A program made the position numbers and the translations under genes. The notes under the pieces were generated by a model that had not been told where the DNA came from, did not search any database, and was given only the letters and a program-made list of their open reading frames with translations. Of a DNA stretch of 38,988 nt, positions 16,831 through 25,244 are shown piece by piece. The stretch's first letter is position 1; the number at the start of each line of letters is the position of its first letter. The DNA is taken from assembly GCF_012844305.1 (NCBI RefSeq), contig NZ_JABANE010000087.1, positions 1-38,988 of the forward strand, given 5' to 3'. Origin of the DNA: Flammeovirga aprica JL-4 (GTDB lineage Bacteria; Bacteroidota; Bacteroidia; Cytophagales; Flammeovirgaceae).

Positions 16831-17385
16831 ATGACGAAATCATTATTAATATTTATCTTATCAATTTTTACTACATTCACAGCTTTTGCACAATCAAAGA
16901 ACTATTCAAAAGACAATAGTACGATTAAAATTGAAGGAACTTCTTCCTTACATGATTGGCATTGTGACGTAAATGATGTGACAGGTAACGCTGACGTTAC
17001 AGTTGATGGAGATAAAGTAACAGCCGTAAACGGTTTAGACTTAACTTTTGTTGTAAAAGGAATCAAATCAGGAAAAGGAGCCATGGATAAAAACATCTAT
17101 TCGGCTTTAAAAGAAAAAAGTAATCCTACCATTACATTCAAATCTACTTCAGCTACAATTGATGCAAATGGCGCTGTAAAAGCACAAGGTCAGTTGACTA
17201 TCGCTGGTACAACTAAAGATGTGACACTAGTTGCAGATGCTTCAGTAGAAGGTGGAAAAGTAAAGTTTGAAGGTAAAACTACTTTCAACATGTCTGCTTA
17301 CAATGTAGACCCTCCAACAGCAATGTTCGGAACGATTACAACTGGAGATGAAGTAACAATTGATTACTCAGCTTCATTCAACTAG
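16831..17385 (+). CDS. YceI-family periplasmic lipid-binding protein
   Basis: The 184-aa protein has a Sec signal peptide (1-20, ending FAQ) and a YceI fold, an extended lipocalin-like barrel known in relatives to bind isoprenoid or polyprenyl lipids. Family features seen include the early EGTSSLHDWHC segment, the TFKSTS strand, the LTIAGTTKDVTL strand and the late FNMSAYNVDPP segment. Frequent TAC, AAC and GGT codons suggest strong expression. The porin gene follows 108 nt downstream beyond a hairpin. The lipid bound here is unknown. Confidence 0.88.
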   Translation: MTKSLLIFILSIFTTFTAFAQSKNYSKDNSTIKIEGTSSLHDWHCDVNDVTGNADVTVDGDKVTAVNGLDLTFVVKGIKSGKGAMDKNIYSALKEKSNPTITFKSTSATIDANGAVKAQGQLTIAGTTKDVTLVADASVEGGKVKFEGKTTFNMSAYNVDPPTAMFGTITTGDEVTIDYSASFN

Positions 17386-17411
17386 AATCAAATCTAGAAT
17401 CAAAACATTAA

Positions 17412-17452
17412 GGAGAGGAATCTAACGAGACCGCTATCTCAATTTCCTCTCT
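17412..17452 (+). terminator. Intergenic hairpin between the YceI and porin genes
   Basis: GAGAGGAA (17413-17420) pairs with TTCCTCTC (17444-17451), and the loop holds a minor GAG/CTC stem. There is no T tract. It may be a leaky terminator or an mRNA-stability element. Confidence 0.45.
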
Positions 17453-17493
17453 ACCTACCTAATTTATATCTAATTTTTATTATCAGATTTATT

Positions 17494-18909
17494 ATGAAAA
17501 ATCTATACAAGGTTACAGGAGTAATTGCGTTACTTCTTACAATGCTTGCAGGAAACGCTATTGCCCAAAAAAACTCAGGTATTTTTGACCGCGATATGCA
17601 ATACATGCGTTACAATGATCAACGTGGTATCAACGTTTTCGAAACTACTAAAGAAGATACAGTTGGATTTGATGGAATGAAAGTACGTGTTGGTGCTGAT
17701 TTCGCATTGCAAATGCAAGGTTTACAGCACTCTAACAGTGGTGTAGTACAATTAGCAGATATTCACACAGGTTTTAACTTACCAACTGCGAACTTAAACA
17801 TAGACGCTCAATTAGCGGATGGTGTGAGAGTTCACTTACAAACTTACCTTTCATCTCGTCACCACAACGATGCATGGGTAATGGGTGGTTATTTGCAAAT
17901 TGATAACTTAAACTTCTTGAACCTTAACAGTCAGTTCGCTGATAACTTAATGGACGTATTAACTATTAAAGTAGGTCAAATGGAGTTGAACTATGGTGAT
18001 CAGCACTTCCGTCGTACAAACAATGCTTACGCTATGGGTAATGCTTTCTTCGGAAACACTATCATGGACGCATTCGCTACTGAAATGGCAATGGAAGTAA
18101 TGGCACAGAAAAACGGTTTCATCGCAGTTGGTGGTGTTTCAAATGGTAAATTAAACCAAAACGTTACTTCAACTGGTAACTGGTCAGTATATGGTAAATT
18201 AGGTTTCGACAAGCAAATCAACGATGATTTAAGAGCTCGTTTAACTGGTTCAGTTTACCACAACTCAAACTTAGCAAACGCTAACTTGTATGCTGGTGAT
18301 AGAGCTGGTTCAAGATTCTACTCTGTAATGGACGTACCAGGTCACTCAACTACTTCTTCTTACAAGAATGGTCGTGTAGATCCAGGTTTCAATGGTCAAA
18401 TCACTTCATTCATGATTAACCCATTCGTTAAGTTCAAAGGTTTAGAGTTCTTCGGTACTTATGAAATCTCAAATGGTTCAGGTAAAAACGAATTCAACGA
18501 GAACGGTGATATCGAGTCTAGAAACTGGAACCAATTAAATGGTGAATTAATCTACAGATTTGGTAAAACTGAGCAATTCTATGTTGGTGGTAAATACAAC
18601 ACTGCTTGGGGTACTAACAGAAACGAAGGTGGTGAGTACTTTGATGCTGACGGAAACGGTGTAGGTGAATTCTGGTCAGTTGAGAACGCTAACTTACGTC
18701 AGACTAGAGTTGAAGTAGCTGCAGGTTGGTTCATGACTAGAAACGTAATGATGAAAGCTGGTTACGTACACCATACTTACAGTGGATATGATGTTTATGC
18801 TGATACACACAAAGCTGCTCCAGAAGGTGCAATGGGTGGATCAAGTAACGCAATCTACGAAGACGGTAAATTCAACGGATTCATGTTAGAAGCAGCAATC
18901 AGCTTCTAG
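17494..18909 (+). CDS. Outer-membrane porin-like beta-barrel protein
   Basis: The 471-aa protein has a signal peptide (1-24, ending AIAQ), alternating amphipathic strands with many Gly, Asn, Tyr and Phe residues, and a terminal aromatic (AAISF), as in outer-membrane barrels. Strands such as VRVGADFALQMQ and VTIKVGQMELNYG-like patterns recur. Its length fits a 16-strand porin. Codon choice is strongly biased (AAC, GGT, TAC, CGT, GCT) compared with neighbours, indicating high expression. Substrate specificity is not evident. A terminator follows at 18934-18967. Confidence 0.82.
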   Translation: MKNLYKVTGVIALLLTMLAGNAIAQKNSGIFDRDMQYMRYNDQRGINVFETTKEDTVGFDGMKVRVGADFALQMQGLQHSNSGVVQLADIHTGFNLPTANLNIDAQLADGVRVHLQTYLSSRHHNDAWVMGGYLQIDNLNFLNLNSQFADNLMDVLTIKVGQMELNYGDQHFRRTNNAYAMGNAFFGNTIMDAFATEMAMEVMAQKNGFIAVGGVSNGKLNQNVTSTGNWSVYGKLGFDKQINDDLRARLTGSVYHNSNLANANLYAGDRAGSRFYSVMDVPGHSTTSSYKNGRVDPGFNGQITSFMINPFVKFKGLEFFGTYEISNGSGKNEFNENGDIESRNWNQLNGELIYRFGKTEQFYVGGKYNTAWGTNRNEGGEYFDADGNGVGEFWSVENANLRQTRVEVAAGWFMTRNVMMKAGYVHHTYSGYDVYADTHKAAPEGAMGGSSNAIYEDGKFNGFMLEAAISF

Positions 18910-18933
18910 TAATTCTTGAAAATATAGATAATC

Positions 18934-18967
18934 AAAAAGGTCAGTTCTTTAGAGAGCTGACCTTTTT
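18934..18967 (+). terminator. Intrinsic terminator after the porin
   Basis: AAAAAGGTCAG pairs with CTGACCTTTTT. It lies between the porin and the convergent VOC gene and can act in both directions. Confidence 0.9.
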
Positions 18968-19053
18968 GTGTTTTTATGAATGAAAAAAGTGAGGTAGTTT
19001 ATTTTTACGAATCATACCAAGTACCACATCTTCATTCTTTATTCATCCCTCCT

Positions 19054-19566
19054 TTACTCAGTATAAGCACCAGAAGAGTACGTAAGCTCATAACTGTGTG
19101 TATAGATCTCAAATACTACTCCGAACGGATCTTCCACATACACCATTTTGTAAGGCTTAGAGTTCGGGTAATACTCTCTGATAGGCATTCTCTGCTTACC
19201 GCCTGCATCCACAATTTTCTGTGTCAATTCCTCAATGTTAGGGTCCTGTACACAGAAGTGGAAAAGCCCGACATTAAAAGGATTGAATTCAGGTTTTTTA
19301 GCCTCAGTGGTAGGGAATGAAAATAGTTCAATACCGACACCGTCTGAAGTGGCTAAGTGGGCAATTTTAAAAGTGCCCCATCCGCTTCCAAACACATCAA
19401 TACACATTTGACCGATGGCTGTTTCGTTTTCTTCCACTACATCTGAAGGAGGCATGATTACATACCATCCCATTATTTCAGAATAGAATTCAACAGCTTT
19501 TTCGATGTCTGGCACAGTGATGCCGATATGGGAGAATGATCTTGGGTAGCTTTGTTCTTTACTCAT
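19054..19566 (-). CDS. VOC-family (glyoxalase/dioxygenase superfamily) protein
   Basis: The 170-aa protein begins MSKEQSYPRS at ATG 19566. A longer frame upstream, to 19725, would overlap the divergent regulator and is hydrophobic and non-homologous in look, so it is rejected. The VOC fold is seen in FSHIGITVPDIEKAVEFYS with a metal-ligand His at 13, a central LFHFCVQD with a second His, and a late PFGVVFEIY with a terminal Glu. These enzymes isomerise or cleave substrates such as glutathione adducts at a metal centre. It is divergent from an HxlR regulator, its likely controller. The substrate is unknown. Confidence 0.85.
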   Translation of the reverse strand: MSKEQSYPRSFSHIGITVPDIEKAVEFYSEIMGWYVIMPPSDVVEENETAIGQMCIDVFGSGWGTFKIAHLATSDGVGIELFSFPTTEAKKPEFNPFNVGLFHFCVQDPNIEELTQKIVDAGGKQRMPIREYYPNSKPYKMVYVEDPFGVVFEIYTHSYELTYSSGAYTE

Positions 19567-19692
19567 TGGATATTTTTTATTTATTTTGGGTCCAATATTA
19601 AATATAAGTATTCTGTAAATCAATATCTTACAATAAAGTACTATAGTTACCAAAAGGTGTGAATTGCTGATTATTAGACAAATAAAAATTAG

Positions 19693-20013
19693 ATGATTAA
19701 TAAAAAATATGAATGTTCCCTTCACCTTACCATGGACTTTGTGGGGAGTAAATGGAAGCCTTTAGTGTTGTTTCATTTGCTGGATGGAAAAATGAGGTCA
19801 GGTGAGCTTCAGAAAACAATACCGGAGATTTCTAATAAGATGTTCACACAAACGGTGAGAGAATTGGAAGAATGTCAATTGATCAAAAGGACTGTTTACC
19901 CTGAAGTGCCACCGAGAGTGGATTATGAACTGACGGAATTAGGTTATTCTCTGAAAGAGATTTTACACCAGATGGATCAGTGGGGGAAAGATCTGATAGA
20001 AAAGCAAGATTAA
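19693..20013 (+). CDS. HxlR-family winged-helix transcriptional regulator
   Basis: The 106-aa protein matches HxlR across its length: GSKWKPLVLFHLLDGKMRSGEL, then the recognition-helix segment NKMFTQTVRELEE, then the wing PRVDYELTELGYSL. A Cys near the N-terminus (C8) sits where YodB/HypR-type members carry a thiol-redox sensor, so electrophile or oxidant sensing is plausible. It is divergent from the VOC gene with 126 nt between starts, holding an ACTATAGT palindrome at 19640-19647. Likely targets are the VOC gene and itself, by inference. Confidence 0.9.
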   Translation: MINKKYECSLHLTMDFVGSKWKPLVLFHLLDGKMRSGELQKTIPEISNKMFTQTVRELEECQLIKRTVYPEVPPRVDYELTELGYSLKEILHQMDQWGKDLIEKQD

Positions 20014-20029
20014 ATTTTAGACAAAAAAA

Positions 20030-20058
20030 GAAGGCTAGTCTAAAATAAACTAGCCTTC
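20030..20058 (-). terminator. Strong hairpin terminator with its T tail on the minus strand
   Basis: GAAGGCTAGT pairs with ACTAGCCTTC (10 bp, 9-nt loop). The T run (seven T) follows only when read leftward, since positions 20023-20029 are A on the plus strand. It therefore primarily ends a minus-strand transcript, though it could also end hxlR transcription. Confidence 0.7.
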
Positions 20059-20101
20059 TCCAAGCTCTCTCTTCAATCTATTCATCTGACTTCTATGCTG
20101 C

Positions 20102-20161
20102 TTAACATAGTTTTTCTTTAAATGATTTGTTGATACTACTCAAGTAGTTCAACGCAGTCAT
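20102..20161 (-). CDS. Possible 19-aa microprotein in a minus-strand mini-transcript
   Basis: ATG at 20161 opens 19 codons (MTALNYLSSINKSFKEKLC) ending at TAA 20102. An AAGAAGGAA Shine-Dalgarno-like tract lies just upstream, and a CATATTTG box (minus strand, near 20180) resembles a -7 element. A T-tailed terminator follows at 20030-20058, so a transcript of roughly 130 nt is plausible. It could equally be a noncoding small RNA. Confidence 0.25.
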   Translation of the reverse strand: MTALNYLSSINKSFKEKLC

Positions 20162-20426
20162 TAATTCCTTCTTGGTATGTTACAAATATGGTATTTAGAG
20201 CAGGATAACTGAAGCTATTTATGCTTTTTAATCTAAAAGGGAGAAGTTTACCATTTTTTTAAGAGTTATAATAAAAAATTACTTAAAAAATGTAGAGGTG
20301 TTACCCATTAGATACCAACAGCATGATTTAGTGTAAATTCGTCAAAAAACTTTCATTCTCATTCAAAAACCTATTAACTATGATTAACATTTAGTAACTT
20401 GCCGATTGACTAACGGTAAATAATTT
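20162..20426. other. Upstream region of the Ig-like lipoprotein gene, no gene seen
   Basis: This is A/T-rich sequence without a credible reading frame. A stretch near 20192-20202 (TTTAGAGCAGG) resembles one end of the palindromic repeat, but the match stops there. Confidence 0.4.
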
Positions 20427-21980
20427 ATGAAACTTCAGAATCTAGCCTTATACCTTTTTGCTTTTTCAACGTTTATCTCTTGCATTGCTCTTGAAGATGA
20501 GTTCGTTCCAACAGTTACGACTGATGTTGTAAGTGACAAGGTATACTATTATCAAGACTCATTTCCAGTGGCTGTTACTTTTAAGGATAACGCATTGATC
20601 CAAGAGAGTAAAATAAGATTCCAAATTGATGATACTCTGAGTGTTGCAAATGATACTGTTGTTTTTGCATTTGAGCAACTTTTTGAAGATGTTTCAGCAC
20701 GTCAGCTTCAGTTCGATTCCACTTTCATTATTCCATCTTACGTAAGAACAGGAAAGTACATGATGGAGGTGAGTAATATGGATGCAGGAGAAAACATCAC
20801 TGTAGATACAACTTACTTCTTTATAGGTACGGATGTCAGTGATCCAATTATCGAGAATTTCTCTGTGACTTCAGCTGTTGAAGGAAATTTAGAAAACGAT
20901 GCTTTCTGTAGAGGAGAAAAAATTGTAGTCAATGCGAGTATTTTAGATAATGTAGCATTAAAAAGATTTGGTATCAGTATAGCAGATGCCACTCCAAGAT
21001 ATTTTCAAGCCAACAGCAATGATACTGTGAGTGTTGCGGATATAGTGCAAAGACAACTTTTTATTTCTGACAGTTTGACCAATGGCACTTATAATTTACG
21101 ATTGATTGTAGAAGATGCTTTTGGAAATCAGGCAGATACAACCACTCAGATTAGTGTGAACTGTGATGATCAGCCTGCTGTATTTGTTTCTTATCAGGAA
21201 GAAAATGGCATCGAGATTCCATCTAACAGAATCGTAACGCTTTTCCCAGGTGAGCAGTTCAAACTAAGCAGTCTTGTATTTACGGATGCAGGCGGATTAG
21301 ATTCTGCGAGATTGGAAGTTTCTAGAATCGGTGTTGCTCCTTCAATAGGGGAACCGGCTCCTGTGACAAATGATACGCCAATTGAAGTAGATCTTCAAGG
21401 TGTAAATGAACAAGACCTTGCTGAGGTGTTTAATGATAATTTCCAATTCAACTTTGACTTGCTGAATACGCAAGCTGGAGAAACGATCTTTATCAATATA
21501 ACTGTAAAAGATGGAGAACAAACTTGGGAAGAAGCTTCATTCTTCAGATTCTCATTAGTGGCTAAAGAAGATTTAGCTCCAATTATCAGAATTGCGGATT
21601 TAGTGATTGACGGAACAAAAGAATATGTACCGGAAAATGAAGAATTGGAATTGACAGACAGGCTGATTGGTAAGAACAGTATTGATATTGCCGTAGAAGG
21701 TAAAGTACAGGAAAATGTGGGGTTAGCCTCTATTGAGTATAGTTTTACAAGTGATAGAGAAGAAATCACATCTGTTGGCGGTGCTTTAAATGATCCTTCT
21801 GTATTTACTACTTACCCTGTAGATTTGGGCACAACATTGAATACGGTATTTACCATTGATGCGGCTCCTGCAGGAGTGACAGGTGATGTTTTCTATACAT
21901 TGACACTGACAGCCACCGACATCAAAGGACAGACAGATGCTGTTACGTATAACTTTAAAGTGACCTATCCTGTAGAGTAA
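20427..21980 (+). CDS. Large Ig-like surface lipoprotein, unknown function
   Basis: The 517-aa protein has a lipoprotein signal (lipobox FISC, Cys19). The mature part is acidic and beta-rich, with several Ig/cadherin-like modules in a row (approximately 30-130, 135-245, 250-370 and 380-515). Each begins with a D/P-rich strand and ends with a T-D-rich strand such as TLTATDIKGQTDAVTYNF. There is no catalytic motif. Acidic residues within repeated beta modules suggest calcium-stabilised domains. It is likely exposed at the outer membrane. A strong terminator follows at 22164-22202, with a palindromic repeat in between. Confidence 0.7.
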   Translation: MKLQNLALYLFAFSTFISCIALEDEFVPTVTTDVVSDKVYYYQDSFPVAVTFKDNALIQESKIRFQIDDTLSVANDTVVFAFEQLFEDVSARQLQFDSTFIIPSYVRTGKYMMEVSNMDAGENITVDTTYFFIGTDVSDPIIENFSVTSAVEGNLENDAFCRGEKIVVNASILDNVALKRFGISIADATPRYFQANSNDTVSVADIVQRQLFISDSLTNGTYNLRLIVEDAFGNQADTTTQISVNCDDQPAVFVSYQEENGIEIPSNRIVTLFPGEQFKLSSLVFTDAGGLDSARLEVSRIGVAPSIGEPAPVTNDTPIEVDLQGVNEQDLAEVFNDNFQFNFDLLNTQAGETIFINITVKDGEQTWEEASFFRFSLVAKEDLAPIIRIADLVIDGTKEYVPENEELELTDRLIGKNSIDIAVEGKVQENVGLASIEYSFTSDREEITSVGGALNDPSVFTTYPVDLGTTLNTVFTIDAAPAGVTGDVFYTLTLTATDIKGQTDAVTYNFKVTYPVE

Positions 21981-21990
21981 TTCTACTTTT

Positions 21991-22152
21991 AGAGCAGGTT
22001 TGGAATATATCGTTTAGAAGTAAAAATATTCCATTTTAGGTTGTGAGGAAATTAATTTCAGAGAAAATAGTGGTTCTATAGTTGATGAAATTAATAAACT
22101 CACGTTCTGAAAGGGTAGATTTTTACTAAATGAGATGTTTCAAACATGTTCT
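21991..22152. repeat. Palindromic repeat, long copy (162-bp MITE-like hairpin)
   Basis: The element is an imperfect inverted repeat along nearly its whole length. Left AGAGCAGGTTTGGAATAT mirrors right GATGTTTCAAACATGTTCT. Inner tracts GTGAGGAAATTAATTTCA and TGAAATTAATAAACTCAC also mirror each other, and the centre is near ATAGTGGTTCTATA. The ends match those of the short copy at 8175-8228. No ORF lies inside. It is placed between a gene stop and a terminator, typical of non-autonomous palindromic elements. Confidence 0.7.
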
Positions 22153-22163
22153 TATTATAAAAT

Positions 22164-22202
22164 AGAAAGGCCACATCAATTTGCGTTTGATGTGGCCTTT
22201 CT
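22164..22202. terminator. Bidirectional terminator between the lipoprotein and LytTR genes
   Basis: AGAAAGGCCACATCA pairs with TGATGTGGCCTTTCT (15 bp). A partly T-rich tail follows in each direction, serving the two convergent genes. Confidence 0.9.
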
Positions 22203-22232
22203 TTTATTGTTAAGAACTGATTCTTCTGCTTT

Positions 22233-22934
22233 CTATAAAAAGTTCAATTTTGATAAAAAGTTACTTTTATAAGAGTTACCGATCGGAATACTTTTCTGAG
22301 GCATTTCAATCTGAAGGTCTTCTATTGTTTCCACTTTGGTGAGGTTAACAATATAGGAACGGTGTACTCTAATAAAATTATCAGGAAACTTTTTCTCTAA
22401 GGCTTTCATGGTAGAGTGGATCACATACTTTTTATCAATGGTGTTGATCAGCATATAATCCGACAGTGCTTCCACAAAATAAATGTTCTTCAAAGAAAGC
22501 TTTACAATCTTATTGTCGGCTTTTACATACAAAGTATCATCCTCACTGTTTTCCACCAACTTCTGATCACTCTCCTCAATAGACGTTTTCCCTTTTTCAA
22601 CTGCTTTAAGAAAACGAGGGTAAGTGATAGGTTTAATCAGATAATCTGTAAGGTTGTATTCATAGGCTTCAGCCCCAAAATCTCTTCTTCCAGTAATTAG
22701 AATCACTTCAGGCAGTTTTTCCAGCGACTGAACTAATTCAATCCCTGTCATCTGAGGCATTTCTATATCAAGAAAAAGAAGGTCAACGGCTGTATCTTTC
22801 AGCATTTCATAGGCAGAAACAGCATTATCAAATTCCCCGACGAGCTGAATGCCGTTGGTTCTTTTGATAAAGTCTCTCACTACCATACGAGATACTTCCT
22901 CATCATCAACTATGACACATTGTAAATCGGCCAT
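22233..22934 (-). CDS. LytTR-family response regulator
   Basis: The 233-aa protein has a receiver domain (1-about 120) with acidic pocket D10/D11, phospho-acceptor D56 (FLDIEMP), a Thr of TGR and a Lys in LIKPI. A LytTR DNA-binding domain follows (about 130-232, with a VHRSYIVNL core). The AlgR/LytR group binds direct repeats in promoters after phosphorylation by 5TM/LytS-type kinases. No such kinase is next to it. The start lies 1 nt after the riboflavin synthase stop, so both genes are probably on one transcript. Confidence 0.93.
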   Translation of the reverse strand: MADLQCVIVDDEEVSRMVVRDFIKRTNGIQLVGEFDNAVSAYEMLKDTAVDLLFLDIEMPQMTGIELVQSLEKLPEVILITGRRDFGAEAYEYNLTDYLIKPITYPRFLKAVEKGKTSIEESDQKLVENSEDDTLYVKADNKIVKLSLKNIYFVEALSDYMLINTIDKKYVIHSTMKALEKKFPDNFIRVHRSYIVNLTKVETIEDLQIEMPQKSIPIGNSYKSNFLSKLNFL

Positions 22935-22935
22935 A

Positions 22936-23526
22936 CTATAGTTCTAATGTTTTTAACTTTTGAATGTATTTTCCTAATATATCAAATTCTAAGTTGATTT
23001 TAGTACCTTTTTTGATTTTATGGAAGTTAGTGTTCTCATAAGTATAAGGAATAATCGCTACACTGAATTGTCCTTTCGCATCATCCACTACTGTTAAGCT
23101 TGCTCCATTTACACAGATAGAACCTTTTTCAACAGTGAAGTTTTTAGTAGAAGGATCGTATTGGAAAGTAAATCTCCAGCTTCCTTTTTCATCAATAACA
23201 CTAATACACTCACCGATCTGATCTACGTGACCTTGTACAATATGACCATCAAAACGGCCGTGAGAAGGCATGCTTCTTTCCAGGTTCACTACATCACCTA
23301 CAACCCAGTCTCCTAAATTTGTCTTTTGTAAAGTTTCATGGATAGCAACAACCTGATGTTGGTTGCCTTCAATATGAGTGACAGTTAAGCAAACGCCATT
23401 GTGAGCCAAACTCTGATCTATTTTCAGTTCATTTGAAATAGAAGATTCAACCGTAAATATTGTATTTTCTTGATCTTTTTGGATTTCAACAATGGTTCCT
23501 AACGCCTCTATAATTCCTGTAAACAT
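22936..23526 (-). CDS. ribE: Riboflavin synthase, alpha chain
   Basis: The 196-aa enzyme converts two molecules of 6,7-dimethyl-8-ribityllumazine to riboflavin plus a pyrimidine. The classic MFTGIIEALG start is present, and the two lumazine-binding barrel repeats are clear: residues 1-about 95 with LAHNGVCLTV, and about 96-190 with GHIVQGHVD and SICVNGASLTV. The C-terminal trimerisation helix follows. Length and motifs are normal. The LytTR gene follows immediately. A TAAATTTG promoter box lies at 23568-23575. Confidence 0.95.
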   Translation of the reverse strand: MFTGIIEALGTIVEIQKDQENTIFTVESSISNELKIDQSLAHNGVCLTVTHIEGNQHQVVAIHETLQKTNLGDWVVGDVVNLERSMPSHGRFDGHIVQGHVDQIGECISVIDEKGSWRFTFQYDPSTKNFTVEKGSICVNGASLTVVDDAKGQFSVAIIPYTYENTNFHKIKKGTKINLEFDILGKYIQKLKTLEL

Positions 23527-23567
23527 TCTATGACTATGGTTTAATTATTATTACGATACAAGTTAGA

Positions 23568-23575
23568 CAAATTTA
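23568..23575 (-). promoter_or_regulatory. Probable ribE -7 promoter element
   Basis: On the minus strand this reads TAAATTTG, matching TAnnTTTG, 42 nt upstream of the riboflavin synthase start. The -33 element is unclear. Confidence 0.5.
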
Positions 23576-23711
23576 CGAAGAGAAGTTTTACTTTTGTGTA
23601 TTAAGTGATGACAAAAAAGTACACACAGAGAACAATCATATTTTGAAGCTGATTTTAAGTACTTAAGAGCTTATTTCTTGAATTACTGTACTCACCTACA
23701 ATTCTTATTTT

Positions 23712-25118
23712 ATGACAGTTACCAATTTAGAACAGAGGTATGAGATTGTAAGGGGATTGATTGACAATGAAAATTGGAACGCACTGGAAGAGGTTTTGTC
23801 AAAACTTCCTCCTGTGGAAATTGTTGAGATCCTTGAAAAGTTAGAGGAGAAGGACCTTCTTGTTATTTTTACGCTGTTTCCAAACAAAGAGAAGGCGCAG
23901 ATTTTTGGAGAACTGAGTAGAGATCTTCAGTATTATCTTTTCAAGAGTCTGGAGAGAAGATCATTTTCTAAAGTTTTTGAAGCCATGCGTTCGGATGAGC
24001 GAGCGGATTTTTATCAGGAACTTACAGTAGATGAACAGTCGGCCTTGTTGCCTTACCTCAACAAACAGGTGAGAAGCAATGTGGTGGAACTGAGTGGGTA
24101 TGATGCAGACTCTGCCGGTGGTATTATGACCACAGATTTTGCGACGGCTAGAAACTGGATGACGGTGCGTGAAACGGTAGATAAGGTGAAGAAAGATTCA
24201 CCTAGCAAGAAAATGATTTACTATGTGTATGTGGTAGATGATGAAAAAGTATTGCTGGGTTTTGTGACCTTGAAGGATCTTATTCTCGCAGAACTGGATG
24301 ACAAAATTGAAGATCTGATGATCGTTGATTTTGTAGCCGCCAAAGTAGATGAAGATAGAGAAGCAGTAGCAAGGAGAATTGAGAAATATAATTTGGTAGC
24401 CCTTCCTATTCTTAACGAAGAGCGAAAACTGATGGGTATTGTCCGTCATGATGACGCCATAGAAGTCATTGTTGCCGAGCAGACGGAAGATATGGAAAAA
24501 ATGATGGGTATTACTTCCTCTTCAGATGAAGATGATGATGAAGGGTACATGGATATTTCCGTTTTCAGACATTTCAAGAAAAGGATTTTATGGCTGATTT
24601 CCTTGGCCATGATAGGTATCGTTTCAGGTTTGATTCTCCATCATTTTGAAGATGCTTTAGATCAGATGGTGATACTGGCCATGTATATGCCCATGCTTGC
24701 AGATACTGGAGGAAATGCCGGAAGTCAGGCAAGTACGGTAGTGATCAGGGCACTCTCGTTAGGTGAAGTAACGACAAATGACTGGTGGAAAATTACATTC
24801 AAGGAAATGAGAATAGCATTACTTTTATCCATATGCCTTTCTAGTATTGCTTTTCTAAAAGTTACGCTGCTTTCGTTCGATTCATCTTTGCCAGGTGAAT
24901 TGACGTTATCCTATGTTGCATTTATTATTTCATTAGCCCTAGCACTGCAAGTGGTGACATCCACTATGATTGGTGCAGGTTTACCTCTTATCGTAAAAAA
25001 ATTAAAAGGAGATCCGGCTGTAGTAGCAAGTCCGGCAATTACAACTATAGTTGATGTTACGGGATTGCTAATTTATTTTGGATTGGCCACTGCTTTTCTC
25101 CTCAATGCTATAGCCTAA
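23712..25118 (+). CDS. mgtE: Magnesium transporter MgtE
   Basis: The 468-aa protein has the full MgtE layout: a cytoplasmic superhelical N domain (1-about 130), two CBS domains (about 140-255) that sense magnesium and nucleotides, and five membrane helices (about 285-468). The pore-lining segment PMLADTGGNAGSQAS is present. It is a homodimeric Mg2+-selective channel closed by cytoplasmic Mg2+. The leader of about 130 nt before it has no recognisable M-box. It appears to be a single-gene unit. Confidence 0.95.
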   Translation: MTVTNLEQRYEIVRGLIDNENWNALEEVLSKLPPVEIVEILEKLEEKDLLVIFTLFPNKEKAQIFGELSRDLQYYLFKSLERRSFSKVFEAMRSDERADFYQELTVDEQSALLPYLNKQVRSNVVELSGYDADSAGGIMTTDFATARNWMTVRETVDKVKKDSPSKKMIYYVYVVDDEKVLLGFVTLKDLILAELDDKIEDLMIVDFVAAKVDEDREAVARRIEKYNLVALPILNEERKLMGIVRHDDAIEVIVAEQTEDMEKMMGITSSSDEDDDEGYMDISVFRHFKKRILWLISLAMIGIVSGLILHHFEDALDQMVILAMYMPMLADTGGNAGSQASTVVIRALSLGEVTTNDWWKITFKEMRIALLLSICLSSIAFLKVTLLSFDSSLPGELTLSYVAFIISLALALQVVTSTMIGAGLPLIVKKLKGDPAVVASPAITTIVDVTGLLIYFGLATAFLLNAIA

Positions 25119-25244
25119 AATATACCAACGACTTCATTATCAAAGCTTTTTTAGTTTTTATAGAGGGGTACAGAAGTAGCATATTAGATTGATTTTAAAA
25201 GAAGTTTTTTGTAGGACTAAAATAATTCCAGAAATATTCTTACA

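Noticed and set aside
18976..19320. A 114-codon plus-strand frame over the VOC gene region
   Set aside because: It is antisense to a clear VOC-family gene and has no family resemblance or signal of its own.
19567..19725. N-terminal extension of the VOC frame to 19725
   Set aside because: It would overlap the divergent HxlR gene and add a hydrophobic, low-complexity segment ahead of a normal VOC start at 19566.
20192..20202. A further copy of the palindromic repeat end
   Set aside because: Only about 11 bases match (TTTAGAGCAGG) and the conserved GTTTGGAATAT part is missing.
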